64,000 nucleotides of DNA from Pseudomonas sp. GM50 (GTDB lineage: Bacteria > Pseudomonadota > Gammaproteobacteria > Pseudomonadales > Pseudomonadaceae): positions 17,528 to 81,527 of the forward strand of contig NZ_AKJK01000098.1 in assembly GCF_000282375.1 (NCBI RefSeq). The letters are read 5' to 3'. The translations under genes were made by a program, and so were the position numbers. The notes beneath the pieces are model-generated. The model saw only the letters and a program-made list of their open reading frames with translations. It had not been told where the DNA came from and did not search any database. Below are positions 50,165-59,623 of the stretch, one piece after another (the first letter of the stretch is position 1; each line of letters starts with the position of its first letter).

Positions 50165-51523
50165 ATGAGTAACAACCTCGACCAGCTCACCGATTGGTTG
50201 AAAGACCACAAGATCACAGAAGTCGAATGCATGATCGCCGACTTGACCGGGATTACCCGGGGCAAGATCTCGCCGACCAACAAGTTCATTGCCGAAAAAG
50301 GCATGCGCCTGCCTGAAAGCGTTCTGTTGCAGACCGTGACGGGCGACTATGTCGAAGATGACATCTATTACGAACTGCTCGACCCGGCCGACATCGACAT
50401 GATCTGCCGCCCCGACCAGAACGCGGTGTTTCTGGTGCCCTGGGCCATTGAGCCCACCGCCCAGGTGATCCACGACACCTACGACAAGCAGGGCAATCCG
50501 ATCGAGCTGTCGCCGCGCAACGTGCTCAAGAAGGTGCTGAAACTCTACGCCGACCACGGCTGGCAGCCGATCGTGGCGCCGGAAATGGAGTTCTATCTCA
50601 CCAAGCGCAGCGATGACCCGGACTACCCGCTGCAACCGCCAATCGGCCGCTCTGGTCGTCCAGAAACCGGTCGTCAGTCTTTCTCGATTGAAGCCGCGAA
50701 CGAATTCGATCCGTTGTTCGAAGACGTCTATGACTGGTGCGAACTGCAAGAGCTGGACCTCGACACGCTGATCCACGAGGACGGCACCGCGCAGATGGAA
50801 ATCAACTTCCGTCATGGCGATGCCCTGTCCCTGGCCGACCAGATTCTGGTGTTCAAGCGCACCATGCGTGAGGCCGCGCTCAAGCACAACGTGGCGGCGA
50901 CCTTCATGGCCAAACCCATGACCGGCGAGCCGGGCAGTGCCATGCACTTGCACCAGAGCATCATCGACATCGAGACCGGCAAAAACGTCTTCTCCAATGA
51001 CGACGGGACCATGAGCCAGCTGTTTCTCAACCACATCGGCGGCTTGCAGAAATTCATTCCTGAGCTGCTGCCGTTGTTCGCACCCAACGTCAATTCGTTC
51101 CGCCGCTTCCTGCCGGATACCTCGGCACCGGTGAACGTGGAGTGGGGCGAAGAGAACCGCACCGTGGGCCTGCGGGTTCCGGATGCCGGGCCGCAGAATC
51201 GTCGGGTGGAAAACCGTCTGCCGGGTGCCGATGCCAACCCTTACCTGGCCATCGCCGCCAGCCTGTTGTGCGGCTTTATCGGCATGGTCGAAGGGCACAA
51301 CCCGAGTGCTCCGGTCGTGGGTCGTGGTTACGAGCGGCGCAACCTGCGCCTGCCACTGACTATTGAAGATGCCCTGGATCGCATGGAAAACAGCAAGACC
51401 ATCGAAAAGTACCTGGGCAAGAAATTCATCACGGGCTACATCGCGGTCAAGCGGGCCGAGCATGAAAACTTCAAGCGCGTGATCAGTTCGTGGGAGCGGG
51501 AATTCCTGCTCTTCGCCGTCTGA
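50165..51523 (+). CDS. spuB: Gamma-glutamylputrescine synthetase SpuB
   Basis: A 452-aa glutamine-synthetase-like enzyme, the first step of the gamma-glutamylated putrescine route. Typical parts: TEVECMIADLTGITRGKISP at residues 18-37, APEMEFYLTKRSDDPDYPL, HNVAATFMAKPMTGEPGSAMHLHQSI and NRLPGADANPYLAIAASLL. It is clearly distinct from the divergent SpuI paralogue. spuC starts 58 bp later. The broad amine specificity of this family means cadaverine or diaminopropane may also be used. Confidence 0.92.
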   Translation: MSNNLDQLTDWLKDHKITEVECMIADLTGITRGKISPTNKFIAEKGMRLPESVLLQTVTGDYVEDDIYYELLDPADIDMICRPDQNAVFLVPWAIEPTAQVIHDTYDKQGNPIELSPRNVLKKVLKLYADHGWQPIVAPEMEFYLTKRSDDPDYPLQPPIGRSGRPETGRQSFSIEAANEFDPLFEDVYDWCELQELDLDTLIHEDGTAQMEINFRHGDALSLADQILVFKRTMREAALKHNVAATFMAKPMTGEPGSAMHLHQSIIDIETGKNVFSNDDGTMSQLFLNHIGGLQKFIPELLPLFAPNVNSFRRFLPDTSAPVNVEWGEENRTVGLRVPDAGPQNRRVENRLPGADANPYLAIAASLLCGFIGMVEGHNPSAPVVGRGYERRNLRLPLTIEDALDRMENSKTIEKYLGKKFITGYIAVKRAEHENFKRVISSWEREFLLFAV

Positions 51524-51581
51524 TGCGCCGGGCGCCGCTGTGCTTGGCGGCGCCCTCCACTCGAATCTTAGGAGAATTCGC

Positions 51582-52946
51582 ATGACCAGCAACAACCCGC
51601 AAACCCGTGAATGGCAAGCCCTGAGCAGCGATCACCACCTGGCCCCGTTCAGCGATTTCAAGCAGCTGAAAGAGAAAGGCCCGCGGATCATCACCCATGC
51701 CAAGGGCGTTTACCTCTGGGACAGCGAAGGCAACAAGATCCTCGACGGCATGGCTGGCCTGTGGTGTGTCGCGATCGGTTACGGTCGCGATGAGCTGGCT
51801 GATGCCGCCAGCAAACAAATGCGCGAACTGCCTTATTACAACCTGTTCTTCCAGACCGCTCACCCGCCGGTGCTGGAGCTGGCCAAGGTGATCGCCGACG
51901 TCGCGCCTGAAGGCATGAATCATGTGTTCTTCACCGGTTCCGGGTCCGAAGGCAACGACACCATGCTGCGGATGGTTCGCCACTACTGGGCGATCAAGGG
52001 CCAGCCGAAGAAGAAAGTCATCATCAGTCGCAAGAACGGCTATCACGGTTCCACCGTGGCCGGCGCGAGCCTGGGTGGCATGACGTACATGCACGAACAG
52101 GGCGACTTGCCGATCCCGGGCATCGTCCACATCGCCCAGCCGTATTGGTTCGGCGAAGGCGGCGACATGACGCCGAACGAGTTCGGTATCTGGGCGGCCA
52201 ATCAGCTGGAAGAGAAGATTCTGGAAGTCGGCGTCGACAACGTCGGTGCCTTTATTGCCGAGCCGATCCAGGGCGCCGGCGGCGTGATCATTCCGCCAGA
52301 CAGCTACTGGCCGCGTATCAAGGAAATCCTCGCCAAGTACGACATTCTGTTCGTGGCCGACGAAGTGATCTGCGGTTTCGGCCGTACCGGTGAGTGGTTC
52401 GGTACCGATTTCTACGACCTCAAACCCCACATGATGACCATCGCCAAAGGCCTGACGTCCGGCTACATCCCGATGGGTGGCCTGATCGTGCGCGACGATG
52501 TGGTCGAGGTGCTCAACGAAGGGGGTGATTTCAACCACGGTTTCACCTATTCCGGACACCCGGTGGCCGCTGCGGTAGCGCTGGAAAACATCCGCATCTT
52601 GCGCGATGAGAAAATTGTCGAGCGCGTGCGGACAGAAACGGCACCTTATTTGCAAAAGCGTCTGCGGGAACTGAGCGATCACCCGTTGGTGGGGGAAGTG
52701 CGTGGGGTCGGTCTGTTGGGGGCCATCGAACTGGTTCAGGACAAAGCCACCCGCAAACGTTACGAAGGCAAGGGCGTCGGCATGATCTGCCGCACGTTCT
52801 GCTTCGAAAACGGCCTGATCATGCGCGCCGTTGGCGACACCATGATCATTGCTCCGCCACTGGTGATTACACCGGCTGAAATCGACGAGTTGGTGACCAA
52901 GGCGCGCAAGTGCCTGGACCTGACCCTGAGTGCGTTGCAGGGCTAA
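51582..52946 (+). CDS. spuC: Putrescine/polyamine:pyruvate aminotransferase SpuC
   Basis: A 454-aa class-III PLP aminotransferase transferring the amino group of putrescine (or its derivatives) to pyruvate. WDSEGNKILDGMAGLWCVAIGYG near the N-terminus, ADEVICGFGRTGEWFGTD with the PLP Asp, and the Schiff-base Lys in IAKGLTSGYIPMGGL are visible. The ATG at 51582 has GGAG ten bases upstream; the longer frame lacks a ribosome site. A 13-bp hairpin follows the stop, then spuD. Confidence 0.94.
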   Translation: MTSNNPQTREWQALSSDHHLAPFSDFKQLKEKGPRIITHAKGVYLWDSEGNKILDGMAGLWCVAIGYGRDELADAASKQMRELPYYNLFFQTAHPPVLELAKVIADVAPEGMNHVFFTGSGSEGNDTMLRMVRHYWAIKGQPKKKVIISRKNGYHGSTVAGASLGGMTYMHEQGDLPIPGIVHIAQPYWFGEGGDMTPNEFGIWAANQLEEKILEVGVDNVGAFIAEPIQGAGGVIIPPDSYWPRIKEILAKYDILFVADEVICGFGRTGEWFGTDFYDLKPHMMTIAKGLTSGYIPMGGLIVRDDVVEVLNEGGDFNHGFTYSGHPVAAAVALENIRILRDEKIVERVRTETAPYLQKRLRELSDHPLVGEVRGVGLLGAIELVQDKATRKRYEGKGVGMICRTFCFENGLIMRAVGDTMIIAPPLVITPAEIDELVTKARKCLDLTLSALQG

Positions 52947-52956
52947 GTGCTAGGCT

Positions 52957-52989
52957 CTGAGCGAGGTGCGAAGATTGCACTTCGCTCAG
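52957..52989 (+). promoter_or_regulatory. Intercistronic hairpin between spuC and spuD
   Basis: CTGAGCGAGGTGC pairs with GCACTTCGCTCAG (one G-U) around a 7-nt loop. No T-run follows, so it more likely protects or separates mRNA segments than terminates. Confidence 0.6.
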
Positions 52990-53113
52990 TGCAAACAAAG
53001 GATGGGTCTTTCCTTGAAAGCCTGCCTTGGATCTTGCCAGACTACCGGTTGTTCGGATGCCCAGTAACAGGCCGCTGAACACGTGGTTAAAAAGAAAAAT
53101 TGGAGCATTACCC

Positions 53114-54226
53114 ATGAAGGCATTAGGTATGAAGATAGCTGGCAAGACCCTCCTCGCCATGTCCCTGATGGGCGTGATGGCGGGTGCCGTTCAGGCTGAC
53201 GACAAGGTGCTGCACGTGTACAACTGGTCCGATTACATCGCACCGGATACCGTCAAGAAGTTCGAGGCCGAGTCGGGTATCAAAGTCGTCTACGACGTAT
53301 TCGACAGTAACGAAACCCTTGAAGCCAAGTTGCTGGCAGGCAAGTCCGGCTACGACATCGTCGTGCCGTCGAACAACTTCCTGGCCAAGCAGATCAAGGC
53401 CGGCGTCTACCAGAAGCTGGATAAATCCAAGCTGCCTAACTGGAAAAACCTGAACACGGACCTGCTCAAAGCGGTGTCGGTGAGCGACCCGGGTAACGAA
53501 CACGCGTTCCCTTACATGTGGGGTTCGATCGGTATCGGCTTCAACGCCGAGAAGGTCAAGGCTGCACTGGGTGCCGATGCGCCAACCAACTCCTGGGACT
53601 TGCTGTTCAAACCTGAAAACGCTGCCAAGTTGAAGTCGTGCGGTATCAGCTTCCTCGATTCGCCAACCGAGATGATTCCGGTGGCGTTGCATTACCTGGG
53701 CTATCCAACCGACAGCCAGGACAAGAAACAACTGGCTGAAGCCGAAGCGCTGTTCCTGAAGATTCGTCCTTCGGTGGGCTACTTCCACTCGTCCAAGTAC
53801 ATCTCCGACCTGGCCAACGGCAACATCTGCGTGGCCGTGGGTTACTCGGGTGACATCTACCAGGCCAAGGCTCGCGCCGCTGAAGCCGGTGACAAGGTGA
53901 AGGTCAGCTACAACATTCCGAAAGAAGGTGCCGGCAGCTTCTACGACATGGTCGCCATCCCTAAAGATGCCGAAAACGTCGAAGGCGCCTACAAGTTCAT
54001 GACCTTCCTGCAGAAGCCGGAAATCATGGCCGAGATCACCAACGCCGTGCGTTTCCCGAACGGTAACGCGGCGTCCACTCCACTGGTCGATAAAGAAATC
54101 ACCAGCGATCCAGGCATCTATCCGCCTGCGGCAGTGCTGGCCAAGCTGTACGCGATTGCCGACTTGCCGGCCGCGACCCAGCGGATCCTGACTCGCAGCT
54201 GGACCAAGATCAAATCCGGTAAATAA
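53114..54226 (+). CDS. spuD: Putrescine-binding periplasmic protein SpuD
   Basis: A 370-aa PotF-like binding protein. The signal peptide is about residues 1-29 (IAGKTLLAMSLMGVMAGAVQA). The mature part opens DDKVLHVYNWSDYIAPDTVKKFEAESG, with the conserved YDVFDSNETLEAKLLAGKSGYD and the aromatic cage residues in HSSKYISDLANGNICVAVGYSGD. In P. aeruginosa SpuD binds putrescine and SpuE spermidine; which is which here is assigned by order. The start at 53114 has GGAG nine bases upstream. Confidence 0.92.
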   Translation: MKALGMKIAGKTLLAMSLMGVMAGAVQADDKVLHVYNWSDYIAPDTVKKFEAESGIKVVYDVFDSNETLEAKLLAGKSGYDIVVPSNNFLAKQIKAGVYQKLDKSKLPNWKNLNTDLLKAVSVSDPGNEHAFPYMWGSIGIGFNAEKVKAALGADAPTNSWDLLFKPENAAKLKSCGISFLDSPTEMIPVALHYLGYPTDSQDKKQLAEAEALFLKIRPSVGYFHSSKYISDLANGNICVAVGYSGDIYQAKARAAEAGDKVKVSYNIPKEGAGSFYDMVAIPKDAENVEGAYKFMTFLQKPEIMAEITNAVRFPNGNAASTPLVDKEITSDPGIYPPAAVLAKLYAIADLPAATQRILTRSWTKIKSGK

Positions 54227-54244
54227 GCCGATTTGAGGCAACTA

Positions 54245-54278
54245 CCTGTTGTCGTCGTCGCGCGACGGCGGCAACAGG
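54245..54278 (+). promoter_or_regulatory. Intercistronic hairpin between spuD and spuE
   Basis: CCTGTTGTCGTCGTC and GACGGCGGCAACAGG form a continuous 15-bp stem with two G-U pairs and a GCGC loop. The AT-rich bases after it do not make a T-run. The rest of the 187-bp gap shows no other signal. Confidence 0.7.
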
Positions 54279-54413
54279 AATAATTAAATGACAGAAAGTT
54301 TTGCTGGAACGGTTTTTCGAGGGTAAGTTGCGCGCCGGTTTTGTTGCCAGGCAGCCATGGCTGTCATGTAACGCGGGGCAACTTGGGCCCAACTAATTTT
54401 AGAGGACCTCCAC

Positions 54414-55511
54414 TTGCCTATTTTTTCTTTGTTGCGCAATGCCCTGCTGGTCGGCGCCGGACTGACGCTTGCCGTCAGTATTCAGGCCGCCGGCACGGTG
54501 CATATTTATAACTGGTCGGACTACATCGGTGAGACCACCCTGGCCGACTTCCAGAAAGAAACCGGCATCAAACCGGTGTATGACGTATTCGATTCCAACG
54601 AAACCCTGGAAGGCAAGTTGCTGGCCGGGCGTACTGGTTATGACGTGGTCGTGCCGTCCAACCACTTCCTTGGCAAACAGATCAAGGCCGGGGCTTTCCA
54701 GAAGCTAGACAAATCGAAGCTGACCCACTATTCCAACCTCGACCCGGTACTGCTCAAGCGCCTGGAACAGAACGATCCGGGCAATCAGTACGCCGTGCCG
54801 TATCTGTGGGGCACCAACGGCATCGGTTACAACGTCGACAAGGTCAAGGCTGTGCTGGGCCTCGACAAGATCGATTCGTGGGATGTGGTGTTCGAGCCGC
54901 AGAACATCAAGAAGCTGCACAGCTGTGGCGTGGCGTTCCTCGATTCCGCCGATGAAATGATGCCCACGGTCCTCAACTACATGGGCCTGAACGCCAACAG
55001 CACCAATCCTGAAGACTACAAAAAGGCTGAAGCCAAGTTGCTGGCGGTACGGCCATACGTAACGTACTTCCACTCGTCCAAATACATCGCGGACCTGGCC
55101 AACGGTGACATCTGCGTGGCGATCGGTTTTTCCGGCGACATGTTCCAGGCCAAGGCCCGCGCGGCTGAAGCCGGCAAAGGCATGAACATCGCCTACTCGA
55201 TTCCGAAAGAGGGTGGCGCGCTCTGGTTCGACATGCTGGCGATCCCCAAGGATGCCGCCAACGTCAAGGAAGCCCATGCCTTCATCAACTATTTGCTGAA
55301 ACCCGAGGTGATTGCCCAGGTCAGCGATTCCGTAGGCTACGCCAACCCGAACCCCGGGTCGGACAAACTGATGGAACAGTCCATACGCACCGACGCATCG
55401 GTATATCCACCGCAAGCGGTCCTCGACAAGACGTACGTATCCATCGAGTTGCCACCGAACATTCAACGTTTGATGACGCGCAGCTGGACCAAGGTCAAGT
55501 CGGGCAAATAG
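54414..55511 (+). CDS. spuE: Spermidine/putrescine-binding periplasmic protein SpuE
   Basis: A 365-aa PotF-like paralogue of SpuD. It starts with TTG at 54414, with GAGG eight bases upstream, followed directly by a signal peptide (residues 1-26, LLRNALLVGAGLTLAVSIQA). The mature part begins AGTVHIYNWSDYIGETTLADFQKETG and shares DVFDSNETLEGKLLAGRTGYD and HSSKYIADLANGDICVAIGFSGD with SpuD. Spermidine preference is inferred from P. aeruginosa SpuE. The SpuFGH import complex is encoded next. Confidence 0.9.
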   Translation: MPIFSLLRNALLVGAGLTLAVSIQAAGTVHIYNWSDYIGETTLADFQKETGIKPVYDVFDSNETLEGKLLAGRTGYDVVVPSNHFLGKQIKAGAFQKLDKSKLTHYSNLDPVLLKRLEQNDPGNQYAVPYLWGTNGIGYNVDKVKAVLGLDKIDSWDVVFEPQNIKKLHSCGVAFLDSADEMMPTVLNYMGLNANSTNPEDYKKAEAKLLAVRPYVTYFHSSKYIADLANGDICVAIGFSGDMFQAKARAAEAGKGMNIAYSIPKEGGALWFDMLAIPKDAANVKEAHAFINYLLKPEVIAQVSDSVGYANPNPGSDKLMEQSIRTDASVYPPQAVLDKTYVSIELPPNIQRLMTRSWTKVKSGK

Positions 55512-55572
55512 CTTCAAACTATCCAGGTTCGCCACGTTGAGCGAACTGCAAATTCTGTTGGGAGTTTCGTAA

Positions 55573-56715
55573 ATGGCAGTTGCCTCCGGCGCCTATAAGA
55601 AAGCCCTCGAGGGCGACCAGACACCTAAACAGGTGCTGGTCAAAATCGACCGGGTCACCAAAAAGTTCGACGAGACGATTGCCGTGGACGACGTGTCCCT
55701 GGAAATCAAGAAAGGCGAAATCTTCGCCTTGCTCGGTGGCTCGGGTTCGGGCAAATCCACCTTGCTACGGATGCTGGCAGGTTTCGAACGGCCCACGGAG
55801 GGGCGCATTTACCTCGATGGCGTAGACATCACTGACATGCCGCCGTACGAGCGGCCGATCAACATGATGTTCCAGTCCTACGCCTTGTTCCCGCACATGA
55901 CCGTGGCGCAGAACATCGCCTTCGGCCTCAAGCAGGACAAGCTTCCCGCCGCTGAAGTCGATGCACGCGTGGCCGACATGCTCAAGCTGGTGCAGATGAG
56001 CCAGTACGCCAAGCGCAAACCGCATCAATTGTCCGGTGGCCAGCGTCAGCGTGTGGCGCTGGCGCGTTCGTTGGCCAAGCGGCCGAAGCTGTTGCTGCTC
56101 GACGAGCCGATGGGCGCGCTGGACAAGAAACTGCGCTCGCAAATGCAGCTGGAATTGGTCGAGATCATCGAGCGGGTCGGCGTGACCTGCGTGATGGTGA
56201 CCCACGACCAGGAAGAGGCCATGACCATGGCCGAGCGCATCGCGATCATGCACCTGGGCTGGATCGCCCAGATCGGCAGCCCGATCGACATCTACGAAAC
56301 CCCGACCAGCCGTCTGGTCTGCGAGTTCATCGGCAACGTCAACATTTTCGACGGTGAAGTGATCGACGACGCCGAAGGCCACGCGACCATCACCTGCAAA
56401 GACCTGGACCGGCAGATTTATGTGGGCCACGGCATCAGCACTTCGGTGCAGGACAAGTCCGTGACCTACGCGATCCGTCCGGAAAAACTGCTGGTGACGC
56501 CGACCATGCCGACCTGCGAATACAACTGGTCCAGCGGCAAAGTGCATGACATCGCCTACCTTGGTGGCCACTCGGTGTTCTACGTCGAACTGCCGAGCGG
56601 CAAGATCGTCCAGTCTTTCGTCGCCAACGCCGAACGTCGCGGCCAGCGCCCAACCTGGGGTGACCAGGTTTACGTGTACTGGGAAGACGACAGCGGCGTG
56701 GTACTTCGCTCATGA
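55573..56715 (+). CDS. spuF: Polyamine ABC transporter ATPase SpuF
   Basis: A 380-aa PotG-like ATPase: Walker A GGSGSGKST at 55-63, signature LSGGQRQRVALARSLA near 155, Walker B LLLLDEPMGALD and the H-switch MVTHDQEEAMTMAE. The C-terminal third is a TOBE_2 regulatory domain (YAIRPEKLLV, AYLGGHSVFYVELPSG). It energises SpuGH. The stop overlaps the spuG start by 4 nt. The 61-bp gap after spuE includes a short GTTCGC/GCGAAC hairpin. Confidence 0.95.
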   Translation: MAVASGAYKKALEGDQTPKQVLVKIDRVTKKFDETIAVDDVSLEIKKGEIFALLGGSGSGKSTLLRMLAGFERPTEGRIYLDGVDITDMPPYERPINMMFQSYALFPHMTVAQNIAFGLKQDKLPAAEVDARVADMLKLVQMSQYAKRKPHQLSGGQRQRVALARSLAKRPKLLLLDEPMGALDKKLRSQMQLELVEIIERVGVTCVMVTHDQEEAMTMAERIAIMHLGWIAQIGSPIDIYETPTSRLVCEFIGNVNIFDGEVIDDAEGHATITCKDLDRQIYVGHGISTSVQDKSVTYAIRPEKLLVTPTMPTCEYNWSSGKVHDIAYLGGHSVFYVELPSGKIVQSFVANAERRGQRPTWGDQVYVYWEDDSGVVLRS

Positions 56716-57632
56716 ACATGCGCAAACTCAAACGCCGGCTCAATCGAATAATTCCCGGTGGCCGTCAGCTGGTCATCGGGGTTCCGTTCATCTGGCTGTT
56801 CCTGTTCTTCATGTTGCCGTTCTTCATCGTCTTGAAGATCAGCTTCGCCGAAGCCGACGTGGCCATTCCGCCGTACACCGAGATCTACAGCTTCATCGAC
56901 CAGAAGCTCCAGGTGCTGCTTAACCTGAGCAACTACGCGATGCTGGGCGATGACGAGTTGTACATCGCCGCTTACCTCGGGTCGTTGAAGATGGCGCTGA
57001 TCAGCACCGTCCTCTGTTTGCTGATCGGCTACCCGATGGCCTACGCCATTGCCAGCGCCCGCAAAGAGCTGCAAACGGTGCTGGTGCTGCTGATCATGAT
57101 GCCGACCTGGACCGCAATCCTGATCCGCGTGTATGCGTGGATGGGCATCCTCAGCAACAACGGTCTGCTTAACGGCTTTTTGATGAGCATGGGCTGGATC
57201 GACGAGCCGCTGCAGATCCTCAACACCAACCTCGCGGTCTATATCGGGGTGGTTTACTCCTATCTGCCGTTCATGATCCTGCCGCTCTACGCCAACCTGG
57301 TCAAACACGACACCAGCCTGCTGGAAGCCGCGTCGGACCTCGGTTCGAGCACCTTCAACAGCTTCTGGAAGATCACCGTGCCGCTGTCGAAAAACGGCAT
57401 CATCGCCGGCTGCATGCTGGTGTTCATCCCGGTGGTGGGCGAGTTCGTGATCCCGGAACTGCTCGGCGGTCCGGAAACCCTGATGATCGGTAAAGTGCTC
57501 TGGCAAGAGTTCTTCAACAACCGTGACTGGCCGGTGGCGTCTGCCCTGGCGGTAGTGATGCTGGCGATCCTGATTGTGCCGATCATCCTGTTCAACCGTA
57601 GTCAGGCCAAAGAAATGGAGGGCAAGGAATGA
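56712..57632 (+). CDS. spuG: Polyamine ABC transporter permease SpuG
   Basis: A 306-aa PotH-like inner-membrane permease with six helices. The EAA loop is LLEAASDLGSSTFNSFWKITVPLSKNGI near residues 203-230, and GEFVIPELLGGPETLMIGKVLWQEFF is a PotH hallmark. The N-terminus is basic (MNMRKLKRRLNRII). It overlaps both spuF and spuH by ATGA junctions, so the three import-complex genes are translationally coupled. Confidence 0.95.
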   Translation: MNMRKLKRRLNRIIPGGRQLVIGVPFIWLFLFFMLPFFIVLKISFAEADVAIPPYTEIYSFIDQKLQVLLNLSNYAMLGDDELYIAAYLGSLKMALISTVLCLLIGYPMAYAIASARKELQTVLVLLIMMPTWTAILIRVYAWMGILSNNGLLNGFLMSMGWIDEPLQILNTNLAVYIGVVYSYLPFMILPLYANLVKHDTSLLEAASDLGSSTFNSFWKITVPLSKNGIIAGCMLVFIPVVGEFVIPELLGGPETLMIGKVLWQEFFNNRDWPVASALAVVMLAILIVPIILFNRSQAKEMEGKE

Positions 57633-58519
57633 AGCGCTTCCGTTTCTCAAGTTTCATGCTGGTAGCGGGTTTGCTGTTCATCTACGCGCCGATGCTGATC
57701 CTGGTGATCTACTCGTTCAACGCCTCGAAACTGGTGACGGTGTGGGGCGGCTGGTCGATCAAGTGGTACGTGGGTTTGATGGACAACACCCAACTGATGG
57801 GCTCGGTGGTGCGCTCGCTGGAAATCGCCTGCTACACGGCCATTGCAGCGGTGGCACTGGGGACGCTGGCGGCCTTCGTGCTGACGCGGATCACCCACTT
57901 CAAGGGCCGCACGTTGTTCGGTGGCCTGGTCACCGCGCCGCTGGTAATGCCGGAAGTGATCACCGGTCTGTCGCTGTTGCTGCTGTTCGTGGCCATGGCG
58001 CAGATGATCGGTTGGCCACAGGAGCGCGGCATCGTCACCATCTGGATCGCTCACACCACGTTCTGTGCGGCGTATGTGGCGGTGGTGGTGTCGGCGCGCT
58101 TGCGTGAACTGGACCTGTCCATAGAAGAGGCGGCCATGGACCTGGGCGCGCGGCCGTGGAAGGTGTTCTTCCTGATCACCATCCCGATGATCGCGCCGTC
58201 GCTGGCGGCGGGGGGCATGATGTCGTTTGCCTTGTCGCTGGATGACCTGGTGCTGGCGAGCTTCGTGTCCGGTCCGGGTTCCACGACTCTGCCGATGGAA
58301 GTGTTCTCGGCGGTGCGCCTGGGCGTGAAGCCCGAGATCAACGCCGTGGCCAGCCTGATTCTGCTGGCGGTGTCGTTGGTGACGTTCCTGGTCTGGTTCT
58401 TCAGCCGTCGTGCCGAAGAGATTCGCAAGCGTGCGATCCAGCAGGCCATCGAAGAAGGCGCCGCCGACTCCTGGAAACAACCGGACGTGCGCCGGGCGCA
58501 GGCGCCGGAAGCGGCTTGA
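57629..58519 (+). CDS. spuH: Polyamine ABC transporter permease SpuH
   Basis: A 296-aa PotI-like permease, partner of SpuG. Membrane helices start at residues 8-30 (MLVAGLLFIYAPMLILVIYSFN); the EAA loop is IEEAAMDLGARPWKVFFLITIPMIAPSL near 165-192, and FALSLDDLVLASFVSGPGSTTLPMEVFS is characteristic. It is the last gene of the spu operon; a REP pair follows the stop. The C-terminal tail is charged and cytoplasmic. Confidence 0.95.
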   Translation: MKRFRFSSFMLVAGLLFIYAPMLILVIYSFNASKLVTVWGGWSIKWYVGLMDNTQLMGSVVRSLEIACYTAIAAVALGTLAAFVLTRITHFKGRTLFGGLVTAPLVMPEVITGLSLLLLFVAMAQMIGWPQERGIVTIWIAHTTFCAAYVAVVVSARLRELDLSIEEAAMDLGARPWKVFFLITIPMIAPSLAAGGMMSFALSLDDLVLASFVSGPGSTTLPMEVFSAVRLGVKPEINAVASLILLAVSLVTFLVWFFSRRAEEIRKRAIQQAIEEGAADSWKQPDVRRAQAPEAA

Positions 58520-58545
58520 GCCTGATGCCGGGTTGACCACAGATC

Positions 58546-58637
58546 CAATGTGGGAGCGAGCCTGCTCGCGATAGCATCACCTCGGTTTCCTGCTTACACC
58601 GAGTTGCCTGCATCGCGAGCAGGCTCGCTCCCACAAA
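58546..58637. repeat. REP pair, GAGCGAGCCTGCTCGC type
   Basis: Inverted copies between the convergent ends of spuH and the HD-domain gene. Confidence 0.9.
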
Positions 58638-58640
58638 GGG

Positions 58641-59282
58641 TCAAGCGACCCAAGGCGATTTGCGGATGATCTCGACGAAGTTCATCGGCTTGAAGCCCGG
58701 CTCGCTGTCCACCAGTACATCCGCGTTCACGGTGCCAAACGTGCTGTCCGGCTTATGTTTGAAGCCGTTGGCGAATGCACACAGGATGCACTCCTTGAAC
58801 TCCTCACCCCGTGGATGCGCATGCACCACTGCTTCGCGCTGCACGGTGGAAAACGCCGCGTAGTCGATGCCCAGCACATCCATCTCGACGCCGGCTGTCA
58901 CCAGCGCCACGTTGGGCCGCAGGTGTTGCGGCACGCCCGGTGTGGTGTGCAGGGCAATCGACAACCAGACCTGTTCGATATCGTCGTCAGACAAGCCGTA
59001 GGGTTTGAGGAACGCTTTGGCTGCATTGGCACTGTCGACTTCGAATCGTTCATCATCGCTGCGGTGAGCTTCCACCAGGCCCAAATCATGAAACATCGCG
59101 CCGACGTAAAGCAGTTCCGGGTCGTAGGCCAATTGCTTGCGCTCACCGCTCAAGGCGCCGAACAGAAATACCCGGCGTGAGTGGTGGAACAGCAGGTCGG
59201 ACTCGACGTCGCGAATGTATTCAGTGGTGGCCTTGGCCAACGCGCTGTCGGGGATTTTGATACCGGCGATGATGCTGCTCAT
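58641..59282 (-). CDS. HD-domain phosphohydrolase-fold protein (cyanamide hydratase-like)
   Basis: A 213-aa metal-dependent HD protein. The metal ligands lie in HHSRRVFLFGAL, GAMFHDLGLVEAH (the HD pair) and a later Asp, with SIALHTTPGV as a further conserved His segment. This arrangement is closest to the short HD proteins related to cyanamide hydratase (DDI2-like) rather than to nucleotide phosphatases. The substrate is unknown. It is divergent from a GlxA-type regulator across a 341-bp gap that includes a palindromic repeat, so the pair may form a ligand-induced degradation module. Confidence 0.78.
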   Translation of the reverse strand: MSSIIAGIKIPDSALAKATTEYIRDVESDLLFHHSRRVFLFGALSGERKQLAYDPELLYVGAMFHDLGLVEAHRSDDERFEVDSANAAKAFLKPYGLSDDDIEQVWLSIALHTTPGVPQHLRPNVALVTAGVEMDVLGIDYAAFSTVQREAVVHAHPRGEEFKECILCAFANGFKHKPDSTFGTVNADVLVDSEPGFKPMNFVEIIRKSPWVA

Positions 59283-59473
59283 GGTGCTTTCCTCATGGGG
59301 AACGCCGTGGCGGCGCTGATGGGGTCAGTCTGTTCGCGCAGCCGAAACCGGACAATCGATGCATGGCTGCGATCCCGGCCAATGAGCCTGCATATCGCGC
59401 CAACCTCGCTTGTTGGGCCTGGATTGGCTAGGGTTGAGCGCGGTGATTACGCTTTTGTGGCGAGTGGGCTTGC

Positions 59474-59584
59474 TGTGGCGAGGGGGCTTGCCCCCGTTGG
59501 AGTGCGCAGCACTCCCATCCCCGTACATGAACCTGAAATGGGGCCGCTGCGCAGCCCAACGGGGGCAAGCCCCCTCGCCACAAG
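59474..59584. repeat. Palindromic repeat, TGGCGAGGGGGCTTGCCCCC type
   Basis: Inverted arms TGGCGAGGGGGCTTGCCCCC and its complement enclose a region with a GTGCGCAGCACTCC element. It fills a third of the gap between the HD and GlxA genes; the remainder shows no clear promoter. Confidence 0.88.
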
Positions 59585-59623
59585 TAAGTGTTAATCCTGA
59601 TCAATTGAGGGTGGTTTCCTGCC

